NCBI GenBank assembly: GCA_020831895.1
Contig: JAFIFS010000011.1
Location: 1 to 35,723, forward strand
Direction: 5' to 3'
DNA: 35,723 nucleotides
Source of the DNA: Chromatiales bacterium
GTDB lineage: Bacteria; Pseudomonadota; Gammaproteobacteria; Steroidobacterales; GCA-2729495
Shown here: positions 17,016 through 24,873 of the stretch, piece by piece
Layout of the letters: every line of letters starts with the position of its first letter
Position numbering within the stretch: position 1 is the first letter of the stretch
The notes under the pieces: generated by a model
Told to the model about the DNA's origin: nothing
Seen by the model: only the letters and a program-made list of their open reading frames with translations
Databases searched by the model: none
Position numbers and translations under genes: made by a program

Positions 17016-17041
17016 GGGGCCACCCATGGGTGGCCCCTTTT
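17016..17041 (+). terminator. Intrinsic terminator after Q-rich gene
   Basis: Perfect palindrome 17016-17037 (GGGGCCACCC/GGGTGGCCCC, 9-bp stem with CATG loop) followed by TTTT. It ends transcription of the Q-rich gene and can also insulate the NDUFA9-like gene that ends at 17077 on the other strand. Confidence 0.85.
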
Positions 17042-17076
17042 GCTTTCAGGCAGGCATTGCCATGCGCCCGGGGCGG

Positions 17077-18032
17077 TTACCGTCCCGCCCACTCCCGGTA
17101 TCCGTCCAGCACGGTGCGTGCCCGCAGCCGGTCCAGGCTATGGGGCAGCAGCGCAGTAAAGGCCTGGGGGCGGATGCCCAGCTGCGCGAAGCCGTCCTGG
17201 CTCGGGATGCTGTCGACCGGCAGCGAGCGGTAGTTGTCGGTGGAGAAGGGTTTGCCGGGGACGAAGTCCATGACCGCGGCCTGCAGCCTGGAGAGCCACT
17301 GCGGCAGCCCGATGACCAGCGTCCGGCGGTTCATTGCTTCGGCAATGTGCTGGACGATCTCGCGCAGCGTCAGTGTTTCCAGGCCACCCAGTTCGAAGGC
17401 CTGGCCGTCGGTGGCTGGGTCCTTCACGGCGCGTTCCAGTACCTCGACCACGTCGTCCAGGTAGACCGGTGCGAAGCGCGCAGCGGGCATCGCCAGCGGA
17501 AACACGCCCGGCAGCAGCGCGATGAGGCCGGCAAACGGTTCACGAAGCTGTCGCCAGGGCCGAAGATCACCGACGGACGCAGGATCGTCCAGCGCAGGCC
17601 GTCGGCATCACGGATCAGCCGCTCGGCCTCGCCCTTGCTCCTCAGGTAGTGACTTGGCCCGTCCGGTCCGGCCTTGAGCGTGCTCATCTGCACCAGCTTG
17701 ACACGGGGCCGGCCGGCGAGCGCTGCTACCAGCTTGCCGGCCAGCTCGCTGTGGGCACGCCGGAAGCCCGCGCCCTTGCGTCCTTTCTCGTTCAGTATCC
17801 CGACCAGGTTCACCACCGCATCGCAGCCCGCGGTGAGCCGCTCCAGCGTCACGGGATCCTGAATGTCGGCTACCGGTGTCGTCGCCGTGGGCAGCATGCG
17901 CAGGTGGGCTGCGCGGGCCTCGATGCGCGTCGGCACGATGACCGTGTGGCCGGCATTGGCCAGCCGCGCGACCAGGCGGCTGCCGACGAAGCCACTGCCG
18001 CCCAATACGAAGATTCTCAGGGGCTTTTTCAT
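17077..18032 (-). pseudogene. NDUFA9-like NAD(P)-binding epimerase/reductase, frameshifted
   Basis: Atypical short-chain dehydrogenase of the complex I NDUFA9-like group. The N-terminal frame from ATG 18032 shows the Rossmann motif FVLGGSGFVGSRLV, then VVNLVGILNE, and YLRSKGEAERLI with the active-site-like YxxxK, to ILRPSVIFGPGDSFVNR. It then shifts at the AAA run near 17533-17535; the remainder continues in a second frame (FPLAMPAARFAPVYLDDVVEVLERAV ...) to 17077. Restoring one base joins both frames into a full-length ~318-residue protein. This is either a recent pseudogene or a sequencing error. Confidence 0.8.
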
Positions 18033-18043
18033 TGCCAGCGCCC

Positions 18044-18434
18044 TCAGCGGACCTGCAGCACGATCATCCGGTTGCCGCGGCGGGCCGTGATCACCAGCAT
18101 GTCCTGCTCACTGGCCGCAGCCCGCAGTTCATCCGTGTTGCGCATGCTCACGCGGTTGACCTGCACGATGATGTCGTTGGGGCGCAGGCCGGCGAAGCCG
18201 GCCGGGCTGCGCTCGGCCACGCTCTCGATCATTACACCCAGGCCGGTATAGGGTTGGCCGGTGACCGTGTAATCGGCCAGCACCGCGCCGGCGAGGCCCG
18301 GATGAATCTCCTCCGCCTCGACCTGCACCTCGGGCGCGGCGGGTGCCTGCGCCTTGTCGAGCACCGCGTTTATCCGGCGCTGCTGGCCATTGCAGACCAG
18401 CTCGATACGGACACGATCACCACTGCGCCTGAGC
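18044..18434 (-). pseudogene. C-terminal PDZ fragment of a Do/DegQ/MucD-type serine protease
   Basis: Frame reading back from the repeat junction starts RRSGDRVRIELVCNGQQRRINAVLDKAQ, the end of PDZ1 typical of Do-family periplasmic proteases, followed by a linker and PDZ2 (LGVMIESVAERSPAGFAGLRPNDIIVQVNRV ... LVITARRGNRMIVLQVR). About 130 residues remain. The signal peptide, trypsin-like catalytic domain (His-Asp-Ser) and most of PDZ1 are missing, cut exactly at repeat copy B. An internal ATG at 18364 could give a 106-residue cytosolic PDZ protein, but no ribosome site supports it. Confidence 0.8.
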
Positions 18435-18727
18435 CCTCACCGTCCGCGGCGGGGCGGAGCTGCACGAGCCGGCGCGCGGTCCGCCGCAGGGGGAGCTCGT
18501 GCTGGGCTTAAGGCCCTGTCAGCACTGTGCCCTGCGACCATCAGGCCCTGCCGGGCCCGATGCGCCGTAGGCGTTACCGCGTCAGGTCGACCGAATCCGG
18601 GCCGCTGACCGGGAAATCCCGCAGTGCATGAAGCGACCCGGCGTGGGTGACGCGGTGGGTGATGCTGGCGTCACCGCGGCCATGCCATGATCGGGGTGGG
18701 GAGAGGGCGTTTGAATGGCCTACTTAC
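18435..18727 (+). mobile_element. Repeat copy B: probable 3' end of an IS91-like element
   Basis: Second copy of the ~293-bp block at 16161-16453, same orientation, constant offset of 2274 bases. The + frame begins LTVRGGAELHEPARGPPQGELVLGL, better preserved than copy A and similar to the Pro/Ala-rich ends of IS91-type transposases. The left edge joins the broken DegQ-type gene; the right edge (…GGCCTA, then CTTA) joins the FhaC pseudogene. The two copies make 16454-18434 deletable by homologous recombination. Confidence 0.6.
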
Positions 18728-20326
18728 CCTGGTCGATGTGCAGCTTTACAGCGCCCTGCTGCCCTCCTTCGAGCTCTCGATCGACGAGACCTCTACCGTC
18801 TTGAACGGGAGTTGCGTGACCCGGCCCCGGCACCCGAAATCGACCGTCCCGAACCGCCGCCACCGGCCGAGCTGCCTCCGGCAGCCTAGCAGGAGGTGTT
18901 AATCAGCCGGGTTGTCGTCGACGAGTCGGCGGTGCTCGAGGCCGGGGGAGGTCCGCGCCGCAGTGGCGCCACTCGAGGGCCGCATGGCGACCCTGGCCGA
19001 GTTGTTTGCCGCGGTCGAACTGCTCAACGAGCGCTATGCGGCGCGGCGTTGCGTGACCTGCCGTGCATTCCTGCCGGCCCAGGATGTGCGCGAGGGCGTG
19101 GTCCGGATCGAGCTGGTCGAGGCTCGGGTCGGACAGGTGCGGCTGGCCGATCCAGCCTACACCCGCCGCAGCTACTACGAGCAGCGCCTGACAGTCGCAC
19201 CGGGCCAGCTCTTCAGGATCGAGCGCTTGGAGTCGGATCTCGTCCGGCTGAACTCGACCGGGCAGGCGCGGGCCCGGTCACAGCTCGCCGCCGGGGAACA
19301 GTTCGGCACGGTCGACATCATCATCGATCCGGTCGAGCCCCCGCGCTGGCAGGGCCTGCTCTTCGCCGACAACGCCGGTCGCGACACGGTGGGCGAGTGC
19401 CATGCCGGGGCGACGGTCGTCAACAATGCGCTGTTCGGCCGCAGCGACCCGCTGCAGGCCTCCGTGACCGGTGCGCGCGGCACACTGGGCTATTCGGTGT
19501 CCTACAGTGCGCCGCTGAACACGCTTGGCACCCTGCTTACCGCGCTGTAGGACCGCAGTGACATAGACGTCAAGAAGGGTCCCTTCGCGGATCTCGACGT
19601 CGGTGGCTACGCCTACACTGCAGGCCTCAACCTCGTGCACCCGCTGCGGATCACTCCCGGCTCGCGTCTGCAGGCCTTTGTCGCTGCCTATGCCAAGCGC
19701 TCCGATGCGGAGTTCGGTTCCGAGACACTGCTGCGTACCAAGTTGCGTACGCTGGTCTGGGGCATCGACTGGCTGCTGGTCGGCGACCAGGGCGTCCTGT
19801 TCACGAGCCATGCATTCACCACGGGACAGGAAACAACGGCCGATAACCGGGGCTTCTTCAAGTAGAGCGGCGATATTTCCTGGCAGCGTTCGGCAATGAC
19901 TGGTCGACCGTGCTGCGCGTCGCTGGCCAGTGGTCGGACCGCAACGTGATCCCGTCGCAGGAGCAGTACCAGGTCGGGAGCACGGCGAACGTGCGTGGCT
20001 ATGACGAGGGCCTGCTGATCGGGGACAGTGGCTACTTCATCAGTGGCGAGATCCAGGCCCCGCTACGTGTTTTCAGTGAGGCTGAGGCGGGTCGCTCCGA
20101 CTTGCGCGCACTGCTGTTCATCGACCACGGTGCTGCGTTCCCGTTCCAGCCGCCAGGCAGCGGTGCGAGCAGCGGTGACGATTACCTGACCAGCCTTGGT
20201 GTCGGGCTCAACCTGAACTGGCGCAGCCGCGTGACCGGCCACGTCTCACTCGGTGTGCCACTGGATGACCCTTTCGACAACCAGAGCTCGTTTCGCGTGC
20301 ATGTCTACCTGCAGGCGTCGTTCTGA
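18728..20326 (+). pseudogene. FhaC/ShlB-type two-partner secretion outer membrane protein, decayed
   Basis: Fragments in three frames add up to a TpsB transporter lacking its signal peptide. The Pro-rich linker (RLERELRDPAPAPEIDRPEPP) precedes a stop at 18887-18889. POTRA1 (LISRVVVDESAVLEAG, then EVRAAVAPLEGR after a frameshift in the G-run near 18946-18951) and POTRA2 (DVREGVVRIELVEARVGQVR) follow. Barrel pieces follow (LFADNAGRDTVGE; DVGGYAYTAGLNLVHPLR; QYQVGSTANVRGYDEG, containing the VRGY motif). The family C-terminus SFRVHVYLQASF is intact. Further stops lie at 19548-19550 and 19863-19865 and a frameshift near 19890. The TpsA substrate gene is not seen. Confidence 0.88.
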
Positions 20327-20332
20327 CCAGCC

Positions 20333-20362
20333 AGGGGAGGCGGCAGTCTCCCCTCTTCGTTC
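20333..20362 (+). terminator. Possible weak terminator after FhaC pseudogene
   Basis: 7-bp stem AGGGGAG (20333-20339) / CTCCCCT (20348-20354) with 8-base loop, followed by CTTCGTTCC. The T-run is poor, so termination is uncertain. The remaining bases to 20554 hold no gene. Confidence 0.35.
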
Positions 20363-20554
20363 CCTGACACGGCGCGGCAGCGCGTAAACCACCAGGCAGT
20401 CGTTTCACGGCCCGGCGCGTGGCCTTTCGGGGATCCAGGGGTCCGTGTGATATCGCACCGACCACAGCTGAAGCCACGACTAGGCTCATGTTTGCCCTTG
20501 GCGCCCAGGTAAAGGCGCCCCGCTTCTGGATGACAACCAGTGAGGAGAGTCGTG

Positions 20555-21115
20555 ATGTTCAGGATTCCGGGATTTGCACCAGCCATGCTGCTGGCAATGA
20601 CCCCCCTTGTATCGATGAGCCTGGTCAGCCAGGCAGGCGCTGCCACCGCAGAGGATCTGGAACGTGATTCCAAGCAGGCGCTGACCACCCTGTTCAGGAC
20701 CAGTGACTTCGCCGAGACCCTCTCGAAATCAGCCAAGGCCGTACTCGTGTTCCCGAACATGGTCAAGGCGGGCTTTGTCTTCGGTGGCAGCTATGGTGAG
20801 GGCGTGCTGATGAGAGGTTCCGAGGTTGTTGACTACTACAACTCGGTATCGGCCTCCTGGGGGCTCCAGATAGGCGCCCAGTCCTACGGCTATGCGGTAT
20901 TCCTCATGAGCGAGGATGCCGTACGCTACCTCGACGAGAGCAATGGACTGGAGATTGGCGTGGGCCCAACCGTCGTGCTGGTTGACGAAGGTGTGGCCAA
21001 GAACCTGTCCACGTCCTCGCTGAAGGATGACGCCTATGCGTTCATCTTCAGCCAGCAAGGCCTGATGGCGGGCATCAGCATTGAGGGCACCAAGATTTCC
21101 CGGATCACCAGGTGA
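20555..21115 (+). CDS. SYLF-domain (Ysc84-like) exported lipid-binding protein
   Basis: 186 residues from ATG 20555 (MFRIPGFAPAMLL); GAGGAGA at 20542-20548 decides this start over the GTG at 20540. Signal peptide about 1-29 (…SQAGAA). The body shows SYLF/Ysc84 features: AKAVLVFPNMVKAGFVFGGSYGEGVLM, SASWGLQIGAQSYGYAVFLM, GVGPTVVLVDEG and AYIFSQ-like QQGLMAGISIEGTKISRI. SYLF domains bind phosphoinositides in eukaryotes; bacterial exported versions are envelope proteins of unclear role. It lies 73 bases before the sortase gene and may be co-transcribed. Confidence 0.9.
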   Translation: MFRIPGFAPAMLLAMTPLVSMSLVSQAGAATAEDLERDSKQALTTLFRTSDFAETLSKSAKAVLVFPNMVKAGFVFGGSYGEGVLMRGSEVVDYYNSVSASWGLQIGAQSYGYAVFLMSEDAVRYLDESNGLEIGVGPTVVLVDEGVAKNLSTSSLKDDAYAFIFSQQGLMAGISIEGTKISRITR

Positions 21116-21188
21116 TGCAACCGACGAGTCCCGGCCCCTGCGGGCCGGCCAATCGATGGACTGCTCGCAAGGCCAGCCGAGGTCACCA

Positions 21189-21815
21189 ATGAAATCGCTC
21201 GAAGTAGCCCTGTGGACATGCGGTAGCGCAATGCTGGTGTTCTATGCCGGTGCACAGGGCTGGAGCGAGTGGGAACGGCAGGCCGCTGTCGAAAGCTTTG
21301 CCGAAGCCCGGCAACTGGTGGATTCACCCCGGCCAGCCGGCTTGCAGCGCGCCCGTGGTGATGAGCGCCCGGACATCGTTCCGGCGGCGCCTGCCTTGGC
21401 TCCGCTGCCCGGGCACGGCGTGGTGATCGGGGTGCTGCGCATCCCGGCAATCGGGCTCGAGGTGCCAGTCAGCTACGGCACCGGACCCCTGGCGCTGGGC
21501 CGTGGCGCCGGCGTGGTGGAAGGCACCGCACTGCCGGGCGAGGCGGGCAACGTGGCGCTGGCCGCACACCGCGACAGCCACTTTCGCGGGCTGGCGCGGC
21601 TTTCGCCAGGGGACCTGATCGAGGTGGATTCGTCGGAAGGCACGATGGCCTACCGCGTGACCGCCTTGTCGGTGGTCGAGCCCACTGATGTGCATGTGCT
21701 GGCCGATACCGGCGAACCGGTGCTCACGCTGGTCACCTGCTATCCCTTCCATTTTCTCGGCAATGCACCGCAGCGCTTCATCGTGCGTGCGGTGCCCGAC
21801 CTGCCTTCAGCCTGA
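21189..21815 (+). CDS. Class D-like sortase of Gram-negative type
   Basis: 208 residues from ATG 21189 (MKSLEVALWTCG). One N-terminal membrane span (about 5-22), then a linker and the sortase barrel from about 75: GVLRIPAIGLEVPV, EGTALPGEAGNVALAAHRDSHF with catalytic His127, TLVTCYPFHF with Cys184, and QRFIVRA with Arg196. The His-Cys-Arg triad is complete. It would be a membrane-anchored transpeptidase facing the periplasm, cleaving LPxT-type signals and joining the product to an amine. The next gene, 22 bases downstream, encodes a protein with an LPTTAG sorting signal, its obvious substrate. Confidence 0.92.
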   Translation: MKSLEVALWTCGSAMLVFYAGAQGWSEWERQAAVESFAEARQLVDSPRPAGLQRARGDERPDIVPAAPALAPLPGHGVVIGVLRIPAIGLEVPVSYGTGPLALGRGAGVVEGTALPGEAGNVALAAHRDSHFRGLARLSPGDLIEVDSSEGTMAYRVTALSVVEPTDVHVLADTGEPVLTLVTCYPFHFLGNAPQRFIVRAVPDLPSA

Positions 21816-21837
21816 ACAGCTTAAATAGGATGACAAC

Positions 21838-22473
21838 ATGAACAGCATCAACATGATTCGCACCACGGCCGCCGTCGTGGCCCTTGCCGTCACCGGCGCC
21901 GCGGGCGCCCAGTCCGAGCAGCAGCGCTTCCCCGCGCAGCGGACCCAGGCGGCCTCCTGCGCCGAGATCAACTGGAACCAGGAGATGCTCCAGCAGCACC
22001 CCGGCCTGATCGAGGCCTGCCAGGAAGTGGTCGTGGCCGGTGGCCGGACCTGGGCCCGCTTCGCGGCCAACTTTGTCCGAGTTGAGCCGGATGGCGTGGT
22101 GATCTTCAGCGTCCGTGACCGGCGTGACCGCTCCCTGGAGGAGGTGCGGCTGACACCGACCGAGGGGCAGGTGGCCTACATAGGCAACCGGCCGACACCC
22201 TTCCGGCAGTTGCGCACCACTGACGTGATCAGCCTCTACGTGCCCGAGGGCGAGTACGGCTTCGCGACGCAGGCCGGCGTAGCACCTGCGCAGGTGGCCG
22301 CTGCCGCCCCGGCTCGTGCGAGCTCAGCCCCGATCGCCCAGCAGACGGCCGCGCGCCGCGAGCCACTGCCGGCCCGCTTGCCAACCACGGCCGGCCTGTT
22401 GCCCTGGGTGGCATTCGCTGGTGTATTGTCGCTGCTGGCAGGCCTTGGGCTGACCCTGCGCCGCAAGTACTGA
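21838..22473 (+). CDS. Secreted protein with LPTTAG sortase signal, probable sortase substrate
   Basis: 211 residues. Signal peptide about 1-24 (AAVVALAVTGAAGAQ). Mature domain 38-140 has two Cys (41 and 61, possible disulfide) and a beta-rich core (WARFAANFVRVEPDGVVIFSVRD; LRTTDVISLYVPEGEYGF). An Ala/Pro-rich linker (145-180) leads to LPTTAG at 181-186, a hydrophobic span 187-206 and the tail LRRKY: the complete three-part cell-wall-sorting signal. Cleavage after Thr184 by the adjacent sortase would release the domain from the membrane or attach it to an unknown envelope amine. An AGGA site precedes the ATG. Confidence 0.85.
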   Translation: MNSINMIRTTAAVVALAVTGAAGAQSEQQRFPAQRTQAASCAEINWNQEMLQQHPGLIEACQEVVVAGGRTWARFAANFVRVEPDGVVIFSVRDRRDRSLEEVRLTPTEGQVAYIGNRPTPFRQLRTTDVISLYVPEGEYGFATQAGVAPAQVAAAAPARASSAPIAQQTAARREPLPARLPTTAGLLPWVAFAGVLSLLAGLGLTLRRKY

Positions 22474-22474
22474 G

Positions 22475-23095
22475 GTGGCGTACCGGCTGGCGCTGATTGC
22501 TGCACTGGCCGCGCTCACATCCTGCGCCGTCAACCCGGTGACGAGCTAGCGTGAGCTCGCGCTGGTCTCCGAGAGCCAGGAGATCGAGCTGGGACGGCAG
22601 TCGGCGGCTGCGGCCGAGGCGCAGCTCGGGCTCGTCGATGACACGGAACTGCAAGCCTACTTGGAGCGGCTCGGCAGCCGCCTCGCGCAGGCCTCCGAAC
22701 GGCCCGATCTGCCATGGACGTTCCGGGTCGTCGACGATCCGACGCCCAATGCTTTCGCCGCACCTGGTGGCTATTTCTTCATCACCCGCGGCCTGCAGGT
22801 CCTGTTCCTGGAGTATTCCCGGGATGACGAGAACAGCAACTGTGAATTGTCGGTGCCCGCTGGGCTCGAGGAGGATGCGGAGGTCGCCGGGATCAAGGCA
22901 GTCCTCGATGCGATGGATCCGCCGGACAGGGAGATTTTGTCGCTGTCGCTATACCAGGGTTACAGCCACGGTGACATCGCGCGGCGGCTGAGCATTCCCC
23001 TGGGCACCGTGAAGACCAGGCTGCGCCGCGGCCTGATTCGTATCCGCCAGCAACTCGAGACCGGGGCGACAGCGTGCGTTGGCGTACAGACCTGA
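22475..23095 (+). pseudogene. M48 peptidase remnant fused to sigma-70-family region 4 remnant
   Basis: From GTG 22475 the frame encodes a lipoprotein signal (LTSCAVNPVT) typical of M48/BepA-like metallopeptidases. An in-frame TAG at 22547-22549 sits where the family has Gly/Lys before RELALVSESQEIELG. Translation resumes through PNAFAAPGGYFFITRGL (to about 22797), just before the expected HEIGH, which is missing. In the same frame it then becomes LDAMDPPDREILSLSLYQGYSHGDIARRLSIPLGTVKTRLRRGLIRIR, the helix-turn-helix region 4 of an ECF sigma factor. A deletion has joined two unrelated genes. An internal TTG at 22661 could still make a 144-residue chimera. Confidence 0.85.
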
Positions 23096-23148
23096 ACGAC
23101 CAGCAGGCGCAGCCTGCACAGACATAGTGTGCCCTCGCCCGCTGGAGC

Positions 23149-23565
23149 ATGAAGATGAGAACAGCAAGCAGATTCCGAAGCGCCCGGCGCAGCTGCGCCG
23201 CCACCGGCCTCATGGCCACGGCCCTGTTGATGACGGCCTGTGCCGCGTCGCCCGTTGCACCCACATCCTCGCTGGATGCGGCCAGGACGGCGATCGCCAA
23301 TGCAGAGCGTGCCAACGCGGGCAGCTTTGCTGCCGCGGAGCTCGACGCGGCCCGCCAGAAGATGATCCAGGCTGACCGTGCCGCTGCCGGGAAAACCCAG
23401 GTCAACATGGTGCGCGCCGACCGCCTGGCCCAGGAAGCGCGGGTCGAGGCGGAACTCGCCGCGGCGAGGACCGAGGCCGCCAAGGCCGCCGCCGTCAACC
23501 GGGAACTCAACCTCGGTGCCGATGCCCTGACTGAGGAAATGAAGCGTGCAGGAGAGCAGAAATGA
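23149..23565 (+). CDS. DUF4398 lipoprotein
   Basis: 138 residues from ATG 23149; ATG 23155 is better spaced from GGAG at 23143-23146. Lipoprotein signal with lipobox MTAC|A near residue 31. The mature part is a long Ala/Glu/Arg-rich helix (ARTAIANAERANAGSFAAAELDAARQKM) typical of DUF4398, which is predicted to pack as a periplasmic coiled coil. It overlaps the following OmpA-like gene by 4 bases (ATGA), so the two proteins are probably made together and act together at the outer membrane. Confidence 0.87.
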   Translation: MKMRTASRFRSARRSCAATGLMATALLMTACAASPVAPTSSLDAARTAIANAERANAGSFAAAELDAARQKMIQADRAAAGKTQVNMVRADRLAQEARVEAELAAARTEAAKAAAVNRELNLGADALTEEMKRAGEQK

Positions 23566-24440
23566 ACAAGCCCATTGGCAATCCGTCACGGATGGCCCGC
23601 CCCGTGCTGGCGACCGCAATCGCGGCGCTGCTGCTCGGCGGCTGTGCCACTACACCGGTCAGCCCTCCGGGCGCGGCCGACGTCCGGGCCAGGCTGGTCC
23701 AGCTGCAGGCTGATCCGAACCTGGCCAGCCGTGCACCCGTGGCCATCCGCGAAGCAGAGGCCGCAGTGCGCATCGCCGAGGAGCCGGTTGGCACCGACGT
23801 GGCGCTGGGTGCGCACCGGGTCCTGATGGCCGACCGCAAGGTCGAGATCGCCAAGGCCCGCGCGCAGACCCGCTACGCCGAGGACCAGCGCGCCAGGCTC
23901 AGCGAGGAGCGCGCCAGCACCAGGCTGGCTGCCCGCACCCGTGAGGCTGACCAGGCACGCGACTCCGCCGATGCTGCGCGGGCTGGTGCTGCCGATGCTG
24001 CGGCGCTGGCTGCGCTGGAGGCTGCGGAACTGCGCCGACAGATCGAGGCCCTGGAGGCCCGCGAGACCGAGCGTGGACTCGTACTTACGCTCGGCGACGT
24101 GCTGTTCGATACGGCCCAGTCCGACATCAAGGCCGGTGCCACCAGCAACCTCGTCAAGCTGGCGGAATTCCTCAGGCAGTACCCTGAGCGCGGCGTCGTC
24201 ATCGAGGGCCATACTGACAACGTGGGCAGCGCCGCTTACAACCAGGCCTTGTCCGAGCGTCGTGCCGACGCGGTCAAGTCCTGGCTGATGCAGCAGGGCA
24301 TTGCCTCCCGCCGCATGGTCACCTCGGGCAAGGGCCTGCACCAGCCCGTGGCTGACAATGCCACGGCGACTGGCCGGCAGCTGAACCGGCGCGTCGAGGT
24401 CATCATCGAGCACAGCCCCGTCGCCTCGTCGGCGCGCTAG
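23562..24440 (+). CDS. OmpA-family lipoprotein with DUF4398-like coiled coil
   Basis: 292 residues. Lipobox LLGGC near residue 28, then a DUF4398-like Ala-rich helix (about 40-175), then an OmpA peptidoglycan-binding domain: LTLGDVLFDTAQSDIKAGA, GVVIEGHTDNVGSAAYNQALSERRADAVKSWL, and GRQLNRRVEVII. The TDN...LSxxRAxxV motif with the conserved Asp and Arg that bind diaminopimelate is intact. It likely tethers the outer membrane to peptidoglycan. GGAGAG before the ATG supports the start; it is coupled to the preceding DUF4398 gene. Confidence 0.93.
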   Translation: MNKPIGNPSRMARPVLATAIAALLLGGCATTPVSPPGAADVRARLVQLQADPNLASRAPVAIREAEAAVRIAEEPVGTDVALGAHRVLMADRKVEIAKARAQTRYAEDQRARLSEERASTRLAARTREADQARDSADAARAGAADAAALAALEAAELRRQIEALEARETERGLVLTLGDVLFDTAQSDIKAGATSNLVKLAEFLRQYPERGVVIEGHTDNVGSAAYNQALSERRADAVKSWLMQQGIASRRMVTSGKGLHQPVADNATATGRQLNRRVEVIIEHSPVASSAR

Positions 24441-24446
24441 GCCTCC

Positions 24447-24791
24447 ATGCATTACGCTGTCTTCAATGCCGTGGCTGGAGTCGTGGCGGTGGCCGCGGTG
24501 GCCGCCGTCAGCGTCGGCTACGACGCACTGGATCGGGGGCAGTACGCCGAGGTGGTCGAGGTCAGGCGGGTCACGACCACCGTCCTGGTCGCCGGGCATG
24601 ACTGCGATGAGCAGCCCATCGCCGGCACCTGCCAGCCCACGGCGGAGCGCCGCATCGAAAGCCCCGGCTACTATGTGACATACCTGCTGGACGGCCAGCA
24701 GCGGGTGGTCCGGCTGGACCATGACCCCGGCAAGCGGCTCCTGGTCGAGGACGGCCGACTCATCCTGCAGAAGTTGAGAACGCTCCAGTAA
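24447..24791 (+). CDS. Small exported/membrane-anchored hypothetical protein
   Basis: 114 residues from ATG 24447, 6 bases after the OmpA-like stop, so probably in the same operon. One hydrophobic N-terminal segment (VFNAVAGVVAVAAVAAVSVGY). The rest has VVEVRRVTTTV, a Cys pair (HDCDEQPIAGTCQP), and a beta-rich end (GYYVTYLLDGQQRVVRLDHDPGKRL) reminiscent of the C-terminal domain of SlyB/glycine-zipper envelope proteins, though without the glycine zipper. Function unknown. Confidence 0.7.
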   Translation: MHYAVFNAVAGVVAVAAVAAVSVGYDALDRGQYAEVVEVRRVTTTVLVAGHDCDEQPIAGTCQPTAERRIESPGYYVTYLLDGQQRVVRLDHDPGKRLLVEDGRLILQKLRTLQ

Positions 24792-24873
24792 CAGGTGCCC
24801 GCCGCGGACACTGGTCGCTGTCCTGTGCCCGAAGGGCCCAGGCAGGAGAAGGGAAGACGGAAAAAAGCGGCGC

